Notes: generated by a model from the sequence alone, not told the origin. Shown: positions 34,901 through 45,430, counted from the first letter of the stretch. The stretch is 46,985 nt of DNA from Lingula anatina (GCF_001039355.2 NW_019775527.1:254490-301474); one strand, 5' to 3'. Numbers and translations are program-made.

Positions 34901-36256
34901 TTTGATACACCACACATGTAAACATACATATTTAAGAAAAAATCGAAAAACATTTGTACAACTGGTCTGTGGGACAGTCATTTACTTGTATTGAAACTTA
35001 AAAAGCATCAAAAAAGGGACTCACTTGTACAGTTGATATTTGAAGAATGACGCCGAAATATTTTCCTGTTCCTGCAGCGTACATTAACTGTACTTGTGTA
35101 TACATGTAATTACGTACGTACTATTCTCCTCTCGAAACATATCGCACACAATTCTCTCGACAACTATCATCTTTATATGAGGAATGTTGAGGACATTTTG
35201 AAAAACAGGCAGTCTCAAAACAACTTTATCACTATTCTAAATATTTAAATACAAATGCATTTATAAGGGCAAATACTGTATATCATTTTGCTTGCTTATA
35301 GCCCGCATTTCTGAAGAAATGCAGTAAGTCACACTTTACAAAGGTTGAAATGGTGTCGCCGACATAAAACAACCACACTTGGCAATCAATGTTGTGCTGG
35401 AGTTTTGTTAAGTGATGTCAGGCATAGACCTGAAAAGGTTAATTTGATCTACAGTACTGAGTTAAACATCGAAACGTGGTAATTTCTGGTCGTGCGACTC
35501 CGTCGATAATTAATATACCGGTATGATAGAAGAAAGAGTCTTGACAATTTCCCTCAAAGTTATCTCTTCATTGTGTCGAGACGGGAGATGTGCAGTTGCT
35601 ATACAGTACTAAGCAACGTTCGTACATAAACGTTTATCTAAACACATCTGTCAGGACGTCAAGATAGATTTCACTTAGATGTTTCAAGTATAATTTCATA
35701 TTTACTCCAAATGTGGCCTAATTAAAAGTCCCTAAAGAAAAAGCAGCATATCAGTTAATTTATTTTAAGTTAAATCATCTGCAACAGAAGCTAAAAGCTG
35801 TGCACCTCGGACTAAGGGACTGCCTTTATTGAACTAAACTCAAACAACTTCCTTTCTTTTCATACAGAACAATAAAGGAGGTGAAAGCGGCAATTGCAGT
35901 GTATATACGTGCATTGTACAGTGTACATCAATTAAGGGGTCCGGTTGCTGTAAAGGGTGTAATTATATATGTGTACTCCAATGAGCTCTTGGTGCGATTT
36001 TATGTACTATTAAAACAACCTTATATTAATGTCACTGGGTCCAGCAACAACAAATTTAATTCACATCTTTCCTATTGATGTTAAATGTAACAATCAGGGC
36101 TGAAGGGGTGAAATGGTTAAATAAATATGGGGCGGGGGGGGGGGTATACTTTTTGGAGAGAGCCAGGGCTCAACTTTGGTTGGGAACAGGAATGCGAAAG
36201 ACATGATTTCATTTTCATCTGTACTTACCAATCTTTCCTGGCTGTCGAGAAGACAT
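31986..36256 (-). CDS. BEN-domain protein, four exons, 592 aa
   Basis: Exons on minus are 36256-36229, 34251-34081, 33831-33632 and 33365-31986, with consensus GT..AG sites and phases 1, 1 and 0. The start is MSSRQPGK at 36256, and a TATA-like box lies about 125 bases upstream. Residues 10-67 form a compact module (RYAVVECDDGGVVSV, then VGAQVTCPWP, then CTGVVVFTS), possibly Tudor- or SH3-like. Residues 68-133 are acidic then very basic (RQKRKK, KKKKQQ), a likely nuclear signal. Residues 189 to about 340 are three 52-residue Ser/Ala/Pro repeats starting DIPTV. About 340-490 is Ser/Pro-rich and disordered. The C-terminal 100 residues match the BEN fold: NFCVKLMSTIFSAEE, then GCRRAD, then YIERSVKKFYPDE, then FWSKCTTAMNTANRNLRR. 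BEN domains bind DNA or chromatin and often repress transcription. The gene is divergent from the transposase and inside the same putative element, so it may be an accessory or regulatory factor. Confidence 0.8.
32825..33230 (-). repeat. 156-bp coding tandem repeat in the BEN gene
   Basis: The word 'gtcgggatgtcactgatcgactctg' type block recurs at a 156-base spacing (32879, 33035 and a diverged third copy), giving the three 52-residue repeats. Period divisible by three and purity in frame show it expanded under coding constraint. Confidence 0.75.
34533..35910. repeat. Direct repeats of ~290 bp in BEN intron 1
   Basis: 34533-34825 and 35643-35910 share 'gactaagggactgcct', 'atcatctgcaacaga' and 'gctaaaagctgtg' with moderate divergence, about 1.1 kb apart. 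The 1977-bp intron otherwise shows nothing coding. One copy may hold regulatory sequence for the divergent promoters, which is speculative. Confidence 0.65.
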
Positions 36257-38021
36257 GATCTTCTTGGTTTTCTTTTGGCTTGATCTTACTGGAACTGTTT
36301 AGTCTCTAGGAACCCTTCTGTAACAGCACTTATCCCGTGAAACGGAATGTGATTGAAAAGTCCTCCTGTGTGACCATACTTATACCAGAAAAATGAAGCC
36401 ATTTTTAGTCAGAGGTAAACGCAATGCTCTATTTAAGTTAACAAGCCGTCCTTTCAAATTCAGGTACTTATAATTAACGCGCCTGGGTTCCTGAAGCAAA
36501 TTCCGGGCCGTGAATGCAAAAAAATTAAACTTGATGTGTTCAGTGACCAATGTATTAATCTATAATAAGAGGTATAATGGTTTAGACGAATGGATAATTA
36601 GAAAAAATATGTTGTGATTTAAAATGAATTACTGCTAAATAAAATTTAACTGAACATTTTATAATCCTATTTTGCGTAATATTATCTGTAAATCGACGTG
36701 CAGAAAGATTAATTTTCATCTAACATTACAAAATTCTTGGCCAATCAGTGGATTAGGGGGGACTTAATTATAGTGATGTCATGAATATTTTTTTTATAAA
36801 TGGTTATCATTTTATTGTCAATTTGCTATTTGAGTGTCGATGAAAACTGTGTATGTAATTTCGAAGAAATTGCCTGCCCTCCAATTTCCTCCTATAATAA
36901 CATTTGCTGAAAATATCAAATTCCGTGGAAACAGAGTTAGTGTCACCTCTTCATACCTCGTGTCAGAACAATGTAGAGAGTGACCTACGCGTGCTTTGGC
37001 TTAATCGCTGATCATATCTCGCATCAGGACGATCAAAAGGTGTCTTCCGCCTTGCTGGACTTAATTGCTGCCGATAATAACAGTTAGTAGGGAAATAAAG
37101 CTAAAAATTACATTCGTCTGCAGCAACTGAGCCTAAAAGCAAGATTGCAAAGTGAAGGTTATTCAAATAAAATTTAAACGAAATTAGGCTTTTCTAGAAG
37201 AAACTTTTTTTGAATTCATTCTTAAATATTATTCAGTTTAAATGATTTAATTACTACCCTAAGTCTAACAGTGCAGTACAGTAAATGTTTGACTGCCTGT
37301 GAAATTACAGATTGCGATTTTATTGTATGCACTTCGCACTGCTTCAGCAGGATTTCTGCACTCAAAGTCAAGGGATAAACAAGAAATATCATTAAATACA
37401 GTGCACATTAACAACCTACCAATCAATTGTATATACTCTAAACAGCAGTGGACAGAAAAGATTGCATCTTTTGCTATGATAACGCTGTTCATCAAACTTG
37501 AAATTTAAACGAATTTCAACCAAACACATAATTAAAACTCTTTACAGCAGGTGATTAATGCACGTATTTTTTATTTCATTTTTGTCATTTTGTAATAATT
37601 AACACATTTGACTTATGAAATCAAAATTATTTAAGTATTTCAGAACGCTTAATGAGTGTACATGTAAAGGCACACGCTCACAGGTAGCGCGTGTCGATGT
37701 GGCAGTTGACAAACCTAAATCAAGCTGTCTAATTAATCTAGCCCTTCATCATCAATTTGTAAAAATAAACACCTTTAATTATGACTCTCCCCGGTCCAAA
37801 ATCGGGCTTTGGCACCTGAATAGGGTGTTGTTTGTGACATGGCAAGGCACGCTGAGATCAATTAGATAAGCAACAGTAAAACGGGTGGTTTGCGAACTCA
37901 ATTCAGCACTTGATTGCAATCAAGGTGTTTAAATGCCAAAAGGTTGACATTTTGAGTATAATTATTTTCTCTAATCTTGGCAGTTGTGTTTACCTGTCAT
38001 TGTGTCATATTGCATAAAATA
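36257..38021. promoter_or_regulatory. Divergent intergenic region, BEN gene / transposase
   Basis: About 1.8 kb between the two start codons with no coding frame of note. It is the only place where promoters for both genes can lie. It contains AT-rich stretches and a GC-richer patch around 36960-37080 with two similar words ('cgtgtcagaacaatg', 'cgcatcaggacgatc'). Confidence 0.45.
36378..36384 (-). promoter_or_regulatory. TATA-like box of the BEN gene
   Basis: On the minus strand the sequence reads GGTATAAGTATGG, centred about 125 bases upstream of the ATG at 36256. This leaves a 5' UTR near 95 bases if transcription starts 30 bases downstream. Confidence 0.4.
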
Positions 38022-38030
38022 CTGTATAAA
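38022..38030 (+). promoter_or_regulatory. TATA box of the transposase gene
   Basis: TATAAAAAG lies 40 bases before the ATG at 38066. A start site near 38052 would give a 5' UTR of about 14 bases. This short leader is like that of the small gene at 12603. Confidence 0.5.
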
Positions 38031-38065
38031 AAGTGGGAATTTTCATAAACCCTTCACTCTCAAAA

Positions 38066-39565
38066 ATGCCTGGGTATAGCGATTATATTAGAACAAGGAT
38101 TGTGCTTCTAAAAGAAGCTGGCCACGGAGTCAGTAGTATTGCTAAGGTCCTTCTGACAGAAGACAACATTACAGTAACCAGAAGGGGAATATATAAACAT
38201 TTGAAAAGATGGGGGGAGGGATTTGGCCTCGCAGATCGTCCAAAAGCGGGGAGGCCTGCGAAGTTTACGGAGATCCACAAAAATGTTATTGATGAAGAGA
38301 TGACCCAAAACAAGGAACTGGTGGCAAAAGATTTACGGGAAATCTTAAAAGAACGAACAGGTAGGTTTTACTATTTCTTCAAACACGGATCAACACGCGA
38401 TAATCTACATGTGTACTACTTGTGATGTCCCATGCTCTTAATTTCATTTTAACGCTAAATATTCAAATCTTCATATATTCCAGATATTTATCAAACATTC
38501 CCATAACGATGACAACATTTTTTTGCGTCTCGTTGAGTACGTCGTCGTGTCGTGTAGTTATTTGTAATTTTTTCATTTTTATTTAGGTCTCGAAGTCAGT
38601 TTGGCATCAGTGAAGAGAATGCGCAGGAAGTTGGGATGGATCCGAAGTAGGAAGGGGTATTGTCAACTTGTGAAACTCGTGAACAGACCAAAGAGGGTGC
38701 AATGGTGTAAAGAGGCATTGGTTGTAGAAGACAAATTTGAAGATGTGATATGGACTGGTACGGCTTTACCAATCATAGATTTTACTTATTCGACCTGTCA
38801 TTTGTCTCATTTAACAGGTTAATATTTATAAAGATATTTTGAAAAACTATTGGATTTTCTTCTAATACGTGCAAAACTTACTTTCAAGGCAAAAACAATC
38901 AGCTGTTTGAATATGAAGACATTTTTCCTTGCATTTGAAATACATAACAGCTGTAGAGCGTTAGTTGCAAAAGTGCACACATCTCAAATTCAAACATATT
39001 CCGATATCCAATAATTTATTTAAATATTTTTTTCCCTTTAAGACGAATGCACAGTACAAATGGACAGCCACGGCCGTTTTGTATTCCGGAAAGTCGTCTA
39101 CGACAGCGAAGGCAACGATATAAGTGAACCACCCCCACTGCGAGCGAAAGTTAAGCACCCTTACAAAGTGCATGTATGGGCCGGTGAGTAGCAAAATTAA
39201 TGTATATTACATCTTATTATGTATTGTAACATATAAATACAGTTTTAATTAAAATGTAGAATTTGTCGCTATATTTCCCTTAGTGAGATCCATCTAAAGA
39301 AACGCAAACATCAATATTCTCATGGCCTTTGATTATTTAAATAGATTCCTCCAAATAAGGTGACAAGCAGTTTTTTACGTCTCCCGAAATAGGTGTCACG
39401 AATCACAGACACCACCATAAGCACTAGCATAATTACTCCATATTTTTCTTTTTCAGTTATATCAAAAAACGGCGCCGTAAAGTACGCTATATTTAGCGGT
39501 ATAATAACTTCTAATGTATGAATTTTTATTTTACTTCAGGTATATCTAAAAGGGGTGCAACGAAN
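38066..39565 (+). CDS. Intron-containing Tc1/mariner-like transposase, C-terminus lost
   Basis: Exons are 38066-38360, 38587-38757, 39043-39183, then 39457-39515 or 39540 onward. Every one of the first three junctions is phase 1 with GT..AG. Residues 1-60 are a helix-turn-helix (SDYIRTRIVLLKEAGHGVSS, then TRRGIYKHLKRW), with a GRP(A/V)-type linker (KAGRPAKFTE) and a second HTH region. The catalytic core begins VIWTDECTVQMD with the first aspartate at codon 156, split by intron 2, followed by HGRFVFRK and KHPYKVHVWAGISKRGAT. The enzyme would cut and paste DNA at TA sites. The N at 39565 falls inside the GISKRGAT exon and the second and third catalytic acids (DN.PxH and SPDLNPIE blocks) are not found downstream, so the model is incomplete by about 150 residues. 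Introns suggest either domestication or an unusual lineage. Start chosen as the first ATG (aaaATGc) after the TATA box. Confidence 0.75.
39457..39515 (+). CDS. Alternative or duplicated transposase exon 4a
   Basis: After acceptor TTTTTCTTTTTCAG, the phase-1 continuation reads VISKNGAVKYAIFSGIITSN, then donor GTATGA in phase 0. The second acceptor at 39539 opens ISKRGAT from an equivalent sequence. The two blocks are paralogous versions of the VWAGISK(R/N)GA(T/V)K stretch, so the exon appears duplicated in tandem. Either mutually exclusive splicing or a decaying duplicate would fit. Confidence 0.5.
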
Positions 39566-39818
39566 ACATTCCACTTCATTGAAAAAGACAATCACCGCAT
39601 AATTCTGCCATATTCATACTTCACTTTTTCAATTGGCTTGAGCATGTTATCGTGACTCTTATCGTTTCACCTAAGTAAGCCAAAATTAAGATGAAAGGGC
39701 AACATCGGTAAATTAATTATATTTCATTCAATTACAAAATTCTATTTTTGAAAATGTCTACGAAGTTCGGAATGCGGTGAATAAACAGAAATATCGTCAG
39801 TGCTTGAACCATGGTTAA

Positions 39819-39982
39819 ACCCAACATTTAGTCTTCCATGTCTTAACAAAGGGCACGTGCCGTTCTACACCAGAACAATGCTTGGAACTAGCGGGGCGTA
39901 TGATTGCACAGGCTGCTTGACGGGACACGATGTAGACAGCGGGGAGTCCGAGATGGTTACGATTGATAACTTAACAGCTTAA
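39819..39982 (+). CDS. Possible terminal exon of unknown product
   Basis: After 'ttaaacccaacatttag' an open frame of about 55 codons runs to a TAA at 39980-39982, 93 bases before the right TIR. It is GC-richer than its surroundings and includes YDCTGCLTGHDVDSGESEM, with a CxxC and an acidic end. I do not recognise it. Its position suggests the last exon of the transposase gene or of a third small gene; chance is possible. Confidence 0.25.
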
Positions 39983-40028
39983 ACTGTCGCTATTTGACCT
40001 GTTATTATCCACGCGGGGGTTATCAGGA

Positions 40029-40075
40029 GTCACGGTCGCACTGACCGTGACCTACTGTGAACGGTCTAATTGGCC
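40029..40075 (-). repeat. Right terminal inverted repeat and subterminal palindrome
   Basis: Perfect inverted repeat GTCACGGTC, 5-nt spacer, GACCGTGAC (40029-40051), then 7 bases, then the 17-base TIR (40059-40075) and TA. The palindrome arm shares ACCGTGAC with the left end. Confidence 0.45.
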
Positions 40076-40077
40076 TA

Positions 40078-40839
40078 GCAGGTTGAGTTGCTTCACAGAC
40101 TGCTGCCTTTTCTAGAGGCCAGGCATGTCCTGGTTGTGCATTGTAGGGGAGTGAAGGGAGATTCTGGAGTTCTCCATAAGGTCACTTTTGTTTCACCTGA
40201 AACTGTGTGGCATTCCGCAGTCCCAGAGGATTCATTTTCACTCCTTTACAGGCACATAGTAGCTTAATGAAATTTGGGGAAGGCAGCAACCAAACACCTT
40301 TTTTGGTTTTACTCGTGTTGCTGCCACCTTTAACAAAAACCAACTAGCAGCACTTAGGGCAGTACCTGACTCTAAGCTTTTTTTGGAATCTGATGCTCCC
40401 TATTTTGCTTGAAAAAAGGGAACCCTTGCTACACCCTATACAATCTATGAAACTGTAGAGGTTCTGGAGGGGCACAGAGGGGTGGAAGCAGCTCACATTT
40501 TAAATCACAACTAAAAATGGTACTTCCTTATATAAAAGGGAGTAACCAGGGATCTGGAAATATATATACATGATGAAACTTCTTTAACTTTGGGCAATTC
40601 TAAAAACTATGAAAACTTTTTGGCACTGATTTTAAAAAGAAAAATTCATATTTCCCTGAAGCCCCTCTCCTCCTCCTGATCCGGGAATTCATCGGAAATA
40701 TGAAAGTTACCATCAATATTTACAATATTCATTTATTTATTTGATTATCATTCATTATTTATTTGTATATATCATTTTATAGATACACTGATGCACCTGC
40801 AGCAGCACTTATATATATCACTTGTCATGCATTATACAC

Positions 40840-40842
<3 letters not shown>
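40078..40842. other. No gene recognised right of the putative transposon
   Basis: Unique-looking sequence with no satellite monomers and no frame above 60 codons with coding character. The absence of the left-flank satellite here is relevant to judging the element boundary. Confidence 0.45.

Positions 40843-40909
<67 letters not shown>
40843..40909. repeat. (TA)n microsatellite
   Basis: Perfect TA run of 67 bases continuing into 'tgtatgta'. Frames through it (poly Tyr-Ile) are artefacts. Confidence 0.95.
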
Positions 40910-40917
<8 letters not shown>

Positions 40918-42310
40918 TTCAATATCTATGGCACTTATTGCATCATTGTGCATTCTATTGCAGGAAGCAATACAGCACCTTATTAGCACCAGTTTGTTAC
41001 TAGGTACAGTGTACCAGCACAAGTATTTATTTCTATTTTATTATTTATTTAGAATTTTGGTCTATCACCAAATCCTACATGAAGAAATGTCCCAAACTTT
41101 TAAAAATTTTTTTTTTTTTTTGGCTTTCCAGTATTTATATTTGTGGATAGACTATCACTGTATCAGTGATATGACTAACTGCTGAATCAACAGTTGTCAA
41201 AGTCAAACCTATATTTTTTTTCTCGGCAGTCCTCTGCACAATCCAATTCAGGAAATGACGTAACCGCAGAGGACGTATTGTCCAATGGCATGGCTTCTTT
41301 TTCGTAATTGGAGGTTAGAGAGGACCGAAATAAACATCAGAGGTGGAATTTGGATATACGGTTTGATTGTGCGTATGCCATGCACGGAATTTACAAACGA
41401 GTGACGGGATGATGTAGCCTGTAGTATTTGCGGTAAGCGTGCCAAGTTTTAGGCTGCTCCGATGCCCGGCAGTATTTTATTTCGATTATTATGTTTAAGT
41501 TGGTTGAGTTTTGTTTCACAAGCTCACTCTATTTTATTGTCTCTATGGAGGTATATGGGGACTTTACGACATTCGGTTTGAAGGCTTTAACCACTTGTTA
41601 TAGTTTATTTTTGCATTGTATTGGATTAATGTGGCAGTCTAAGGTTGTCCTAGGTGGTTTTCAAGTTTATGCACCCGGTTTTAATATCATTTAGCAATTT
41701 TACGACAACCGTTTACTATCCAATCAAGGTGACAGCCGAGCAGAAGATGAACCACAGCCATTTACTAGTGGAATAAATGAAAATTAACCCAAGTCAGATT
41801 GAATAAATTGATTGTCATACCGGTGTGGCGTGATAGACCCGTGCCGTGACGAAACCGTTCTGCACATGCGCATTGAGGGTAAATAGAAAGAAGTAAATTT
41901 CCGGTATCACGATGTCGTCCTAAGTAGGCGCTATGTTTGCACTGAACTATGATCTTTCAATTCATAATTCAGTGGTTTTCGTCATGAGAGAGTATGTATT
42001 TGATAATCTTATTACTACAGTATACGAGGGAATGTGGAACTGAGCTTTTGATCGTGACTGAACTGTTTTGCTCTGTGTGAAAAACGTGGTAGATCGTAGA
42101 CTCGAATGTTTTCACTCTACAATGTTATTTCAATTCAGAGTTCAGTCATTTTCATTAAAAAGAAATTGTGTGTTTGATAATACTACAACTTTCTTTACGG
42201 GGAAATGTTGGAAATGCATGTGCAGCTACGTACTGTAAGTCAGCAGACTGCTACCCTTGCGTGAATAATCCGTCAGAACGGTTTATTCACGACGACGGTT
42301 TCTTCACGTG
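40910..42310. other. No gene recognised
   Basis: Several short frames without domain features. GC-richer patches at 41220-41470 and 41820-41920 may be old insertions. The region from 42310 begins the fourth copy of the dispersed repeat. Confidence 0.4.
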
Positions 42311-42319
42311 ACACCGGTA

Positions 42320-42960
42320 CCAGATCGCTACAAAAAAGTACTCACCCTTCTGTCATTAAGAATGTCTTTGCATGCATTTAAAAGGATGCCAAAATCGTGG
42401 AATGTCTTACTGCTTCAGATGAAACTTGAATGGTAGCTCATAAATATGTCTTGTCCTTAAGCTATTTCATATAAACGTGTAAAAATGTTCCCGCTGCGCC
42501 GAAGTAGGTCAACGAAAACCCGCAGTGAATACTGGGTCACATCTCAGCACATCCGGTCACATGAAGCGCGCCGCAGTTTTACTCTGCGTCCAAGTTATTA
42601 TATCTTTTGATTTTTCGTTTATATATGATATTAATGATTATTGATTGAGAATAAATTATTACAAAAAGGTAATTATAAATTCTTTTTTATTGTTATTATT
42701 ATATATTTTCCTTTTGCTTCAACTTTTGCTGGATCTCAGCACTGCTAACACAACGTTCAATTTGAGCAAATGGAGCATTTAATATCACCTTATATAAAAC
42801 CTTCGCATTTAGAGTAATTACCATTAAAAGTATAATAAACGTACTTGAAAGTATTCTGAAGTCAATTTTGCCTTCACAGCAACTAGTAGGGCTACCTGTA
42901 TTTTACTTTTATAGACTGCGCTAGAGACTGAACTAGTATATTCCAAGTATATTTTCTCAA
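42320..42960. repeat. Dispersed repeat family, copy 4 of 4
   Basis: Starts 'accggtaccagatcgctac' and is collinear with 8450-9120 and 11560-12230, including 'cccgcagtgaatactgggtc' and 'ttttgctggatctcagcac'. The preceding CT tract is absent, so the family member inserted or was truncated at the 'ggtaccagatc' point. Confidence 0.65.
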
Positions 42961-43164
42961 TTAGGCCAGTAAACGAGCATATTTTCCCCATTGAGGTTGG
43001 AAAAAATTGGTGACAAAGGTTTCTCAACTGATTCTGGTCCGTTGAAGGCCCAATATAACCCAAAAAAGTTCCCCTATGAATCCCCCCATGGCAAAGTCCT
43101 GTTTTCAGCGAAAATCCAAAATGGCCGCCATTGAATGGGGTGGGTCACCTTTAAGTCCATATCT

Positions 43165-43800
43165 TGGGAACACAATGTCACAGAAACATGTTTAAAGTAT
43201 CAACTCCTACTAAGTGAGGGATCTCCAATCTTTTGCAACCACTTTCAAGGTCACAGGAGGTCAAGGTCATGACCTAATCACAAGATATTTATATTTTGCG
43301 AGCAAAAAAATGACGTGATGTCTATATATTGGTTACCCTAATGTCACAAAAACATATGTTAGTCTTAACTATTATTGGATAATGCACCGCCAATCTTTTG
43401 CAAATTTATTCAGAGTCATTAGAGGTCAAGGTCATGACCCTAATTTCAAGGACACTGCATTTTTCGAGCAGAAAATTCCCATATTATCTAAACCTTTTGT
43501 AATTGGATGTCACAGAAGCATGTTTAAGTATCATTTCCTACTAAGTGAGGTTCTGCGAATTATTTGTAAATGCTTTCTAGGCCACAAGAGGTCAAGGTCA
43601 TGACCTTATTTTCAAGGTCATGGTATTTTTAGCTTGAACAAAATGCCATCATGTCTATATTTTGATAACCCTATGTCACAGAAACATGTTTAAAGTATCG
43701 ATTCATACTAAGTTACATATTGCCGCTCATTTGAAACTATTTCTAGGATCACCACCGGTCAGGGTCATATCCTTATAACAAGGTTGTCATAACATTTAAG
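43165..43800. repeat. Four ~166-bp tandem units with triple AGGTCA sites
   Basis: Units share 'atgtcacagaaacatgttta', 'cctactaagtgagg' and, near the end, a run of three half-sites: AGGTCAAGGTCATGACCT at 43258-43275 and 43589-43606, one base different at 43423-43440, and degraded at about 43756. Spacing is 165-167 bases. Each site combines a DR0 and a palindromic IR0 of the nuclear-receptor half-site. Non-coding. Confidence 0.75.
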
Positions 43801-44562
43801 AAAAATTGATTTTACACTAATCAAAAACAACACAGGTGATTGTTTAAAGAATATTTCATTACAGAAAAGGCATCGGCACTACTGCATAGTACTCATTTAA
43901 ATCAATGACATTCGGTTTACAAGGCTTAAGGGTATACTGTACCCATTTCAAAATCACTAAGTGTTATACAGATATATGTTTAAATAAAGCTGCGTTTTAC
44001 ATTATACAGGAACTAAAAGTGAAAAAAAAAACATCAAGTACCTGAACCTTGTGTGAATATTCCACTGTATGTCAGAACTACATAGTTCAAAACTTCCTAT
44101 TCTATTGCAAGGAGGAGTCGAGCAATGCTTTGTGCTTTTTTCTCCAAGATAAATTACATTTCTTCAAAAACTTCAGATACATGTGGGAGACCTTTAAAGC
44201 TTAATAACATGATATAAACTTGTTTCATACTGGGCAAAGACAGCCTATTACATAATAACCATTGTAGCCTCACATAAGACGTAAAAAATGGAATATTCAA
44301 AATCTTATTACAGCATTCTATAATACTGCAATGGGGGAATTAATTCATTTGGGTACATAAATATTTAGATAAAATATCATGGAGTTAGAAATGAGGACGT
44401 TTTATATTGGCCACAGGCTGGGGGGAAATATAATCAGGTGGAATGGCACCTTTTTATGGTATTTACCTTCTTGCCCAGAAGACAGGTTGCTAAACCATTT
44501 GAACATCCGTAACCGTTTCTCTCCAGCTTTTAAAAGATCAAATGTTGATTTCTCATTGATCA

Positions 44563-44737
44563 AGCCCGTAGCCAGGGGGGTTCGGGGGATTCGAAAGAAC
44601 TGCCCCTTTTGCTGGGAAAAGGTCCACTCTGGGTAACATTTCAATGATTTGATCTAGGTTCATGAAGATTTTATGGAAAAAGGTCCACTTTTTCAGAAAA
44701 AGAACCCCCCTTTTAAAATTGCTGATTACGGGCCTGT
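44563..44737. mobile_element. MITE-like element with 'CAAGCCCGTAGCCAGG' end
   Basis: The left end is 'caagcccgtagccagggggg' and the right end '...gctgattacgggcctg', which are imperfect inverted repeats (CA(A/G)GCCCGTA). Internal 'aaaaggtccac' blocks resemble those at 4130-4270 and 7640-7770. The end sequence is like short hAT-type elements seen in many animals. No clear 8-bp duplication. Confidence 0.5.
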
Positions 44738-45205
44738 TGGTATACACTTCCAGTGCTTCTCTCGAATCTTCAAACTTACTAGCCACAAGTTTATCACAAT
44801 TGCTAGCTGTGGGTCTCTATACTAACAGTAGGTCTACATGTTGTTGTGGCATAGCAGTGTTAGGTATGGGTCAAATAAAAGAGTCCCTTTCAGAGAAGAA
44901 ATACATTTTCCTGGACAAATTCAAGGAGCAATTTGACTGCATGATGGACAGTGGTTAAAAGGCAAATGTGTCCTCTGCAGATAAGTTGGACTATTTACTT
45001 CAGTGCAACTTGAGGATAAGGCGGTCTGCATTAATGCACAACATTCAATAAGAATTTATTGCCACCTGATCAACTGATATTTGTTAGAAGGCTATTTCTA
45101 CATGATGAGCTTCAAACTGAAGGATACAAAGTCCTTTACATACGTGTTAGATCCTCGCCCACAGCTACAACTGTTTGTACGTCCCTTGTCCTTGGTGCAT
45201 CAAAT

Positions 45206-45430
45206 GGGGGCGTCTCGATAGTCCGAAGGTTCATTGGTCCGAAGGTTCATTGGTCCGAAAATTCGTAAATTTTTCATCAGATTTTCAACAAAAAGGTTCA
45301 TTGGTCCGAAGGTTCATTAGTCCGAAAATTAAAGGTCCATTGGTCCGAAGGTTCATTAGTCCGAAGGTTCGATAGTCCGAAGGTTCGATAGTCCGAAGGT
45401 TCATTAGTCCGAAGGTTCGATAGTCCGAAA
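45206..45430. repeat. TCCGAAGGTTCATTGG array
   Basis: Begins GGGGGCGTCTCGATAGTCC, identical to the inverted right end of the foldback at 14087-14260, and contains 11 copies of 'gtccgaa' in one orientation. Three unit endings alternate: 'ttcattgg', 'ttcattag' and 'ttcgatag'. Non-coding. Confidence 0.75.

Larger units (their letters stand above)
30757..40075. mobile_element. Putative 9.3-kb two-gene Tc1/mariner-like transposon
   Basis: Left end 30757-30773 (GGCTTTTTAATCTGTTC) and right end 40059-40075 (complement of GGCCAATTAGACCGTTC) match at 11 of 17 positions. Both are flanked by TA (30755-30756 and 40076-40077), the Tc1/mariner target duplication. Both carry ACCGTGAC-type palindromes within about 65 bp inside. 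The interior holds a Tc1/mariner-like transposase (plus strand, toward the right end) and a BEN-domain gene (minus strand, toward the left end), with almost nothing else. The left boundary cuts the satellite array cleanly. Against it: TIR identity is modest, the satellite does not resume on the right, and two single-N joins (31531 and 39565) lie inside. A domesticated gene pair with coincidental ends is the alternative. Confidence 0.5.

Noticed and set aside
40029-40077. Helitron 3' end (hairpin followed by CTAG)
   Set aside because: The hairpin is 22 bases or more from CTAG, no Rep/helicase gene is present, and the inverted match with the left end plus a DDE-type gene favours a TIR element.
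40763-41185. 140-codon plus frame across the (TA)n tract
   Set aside because: Poly Tyr-Ile from the microsatellite; no domain, start context or splice support.
44803-45049. Coding-like stretch (KESLSEKKYIFLDKFKEQFD, then an in-frame TAA, then SSADKLDYLLQCNLRI)
   Set aside because: The two halves are in one frame and look protein-like, but there is no recognisable family, and the stop and missing neighbours give too little support.
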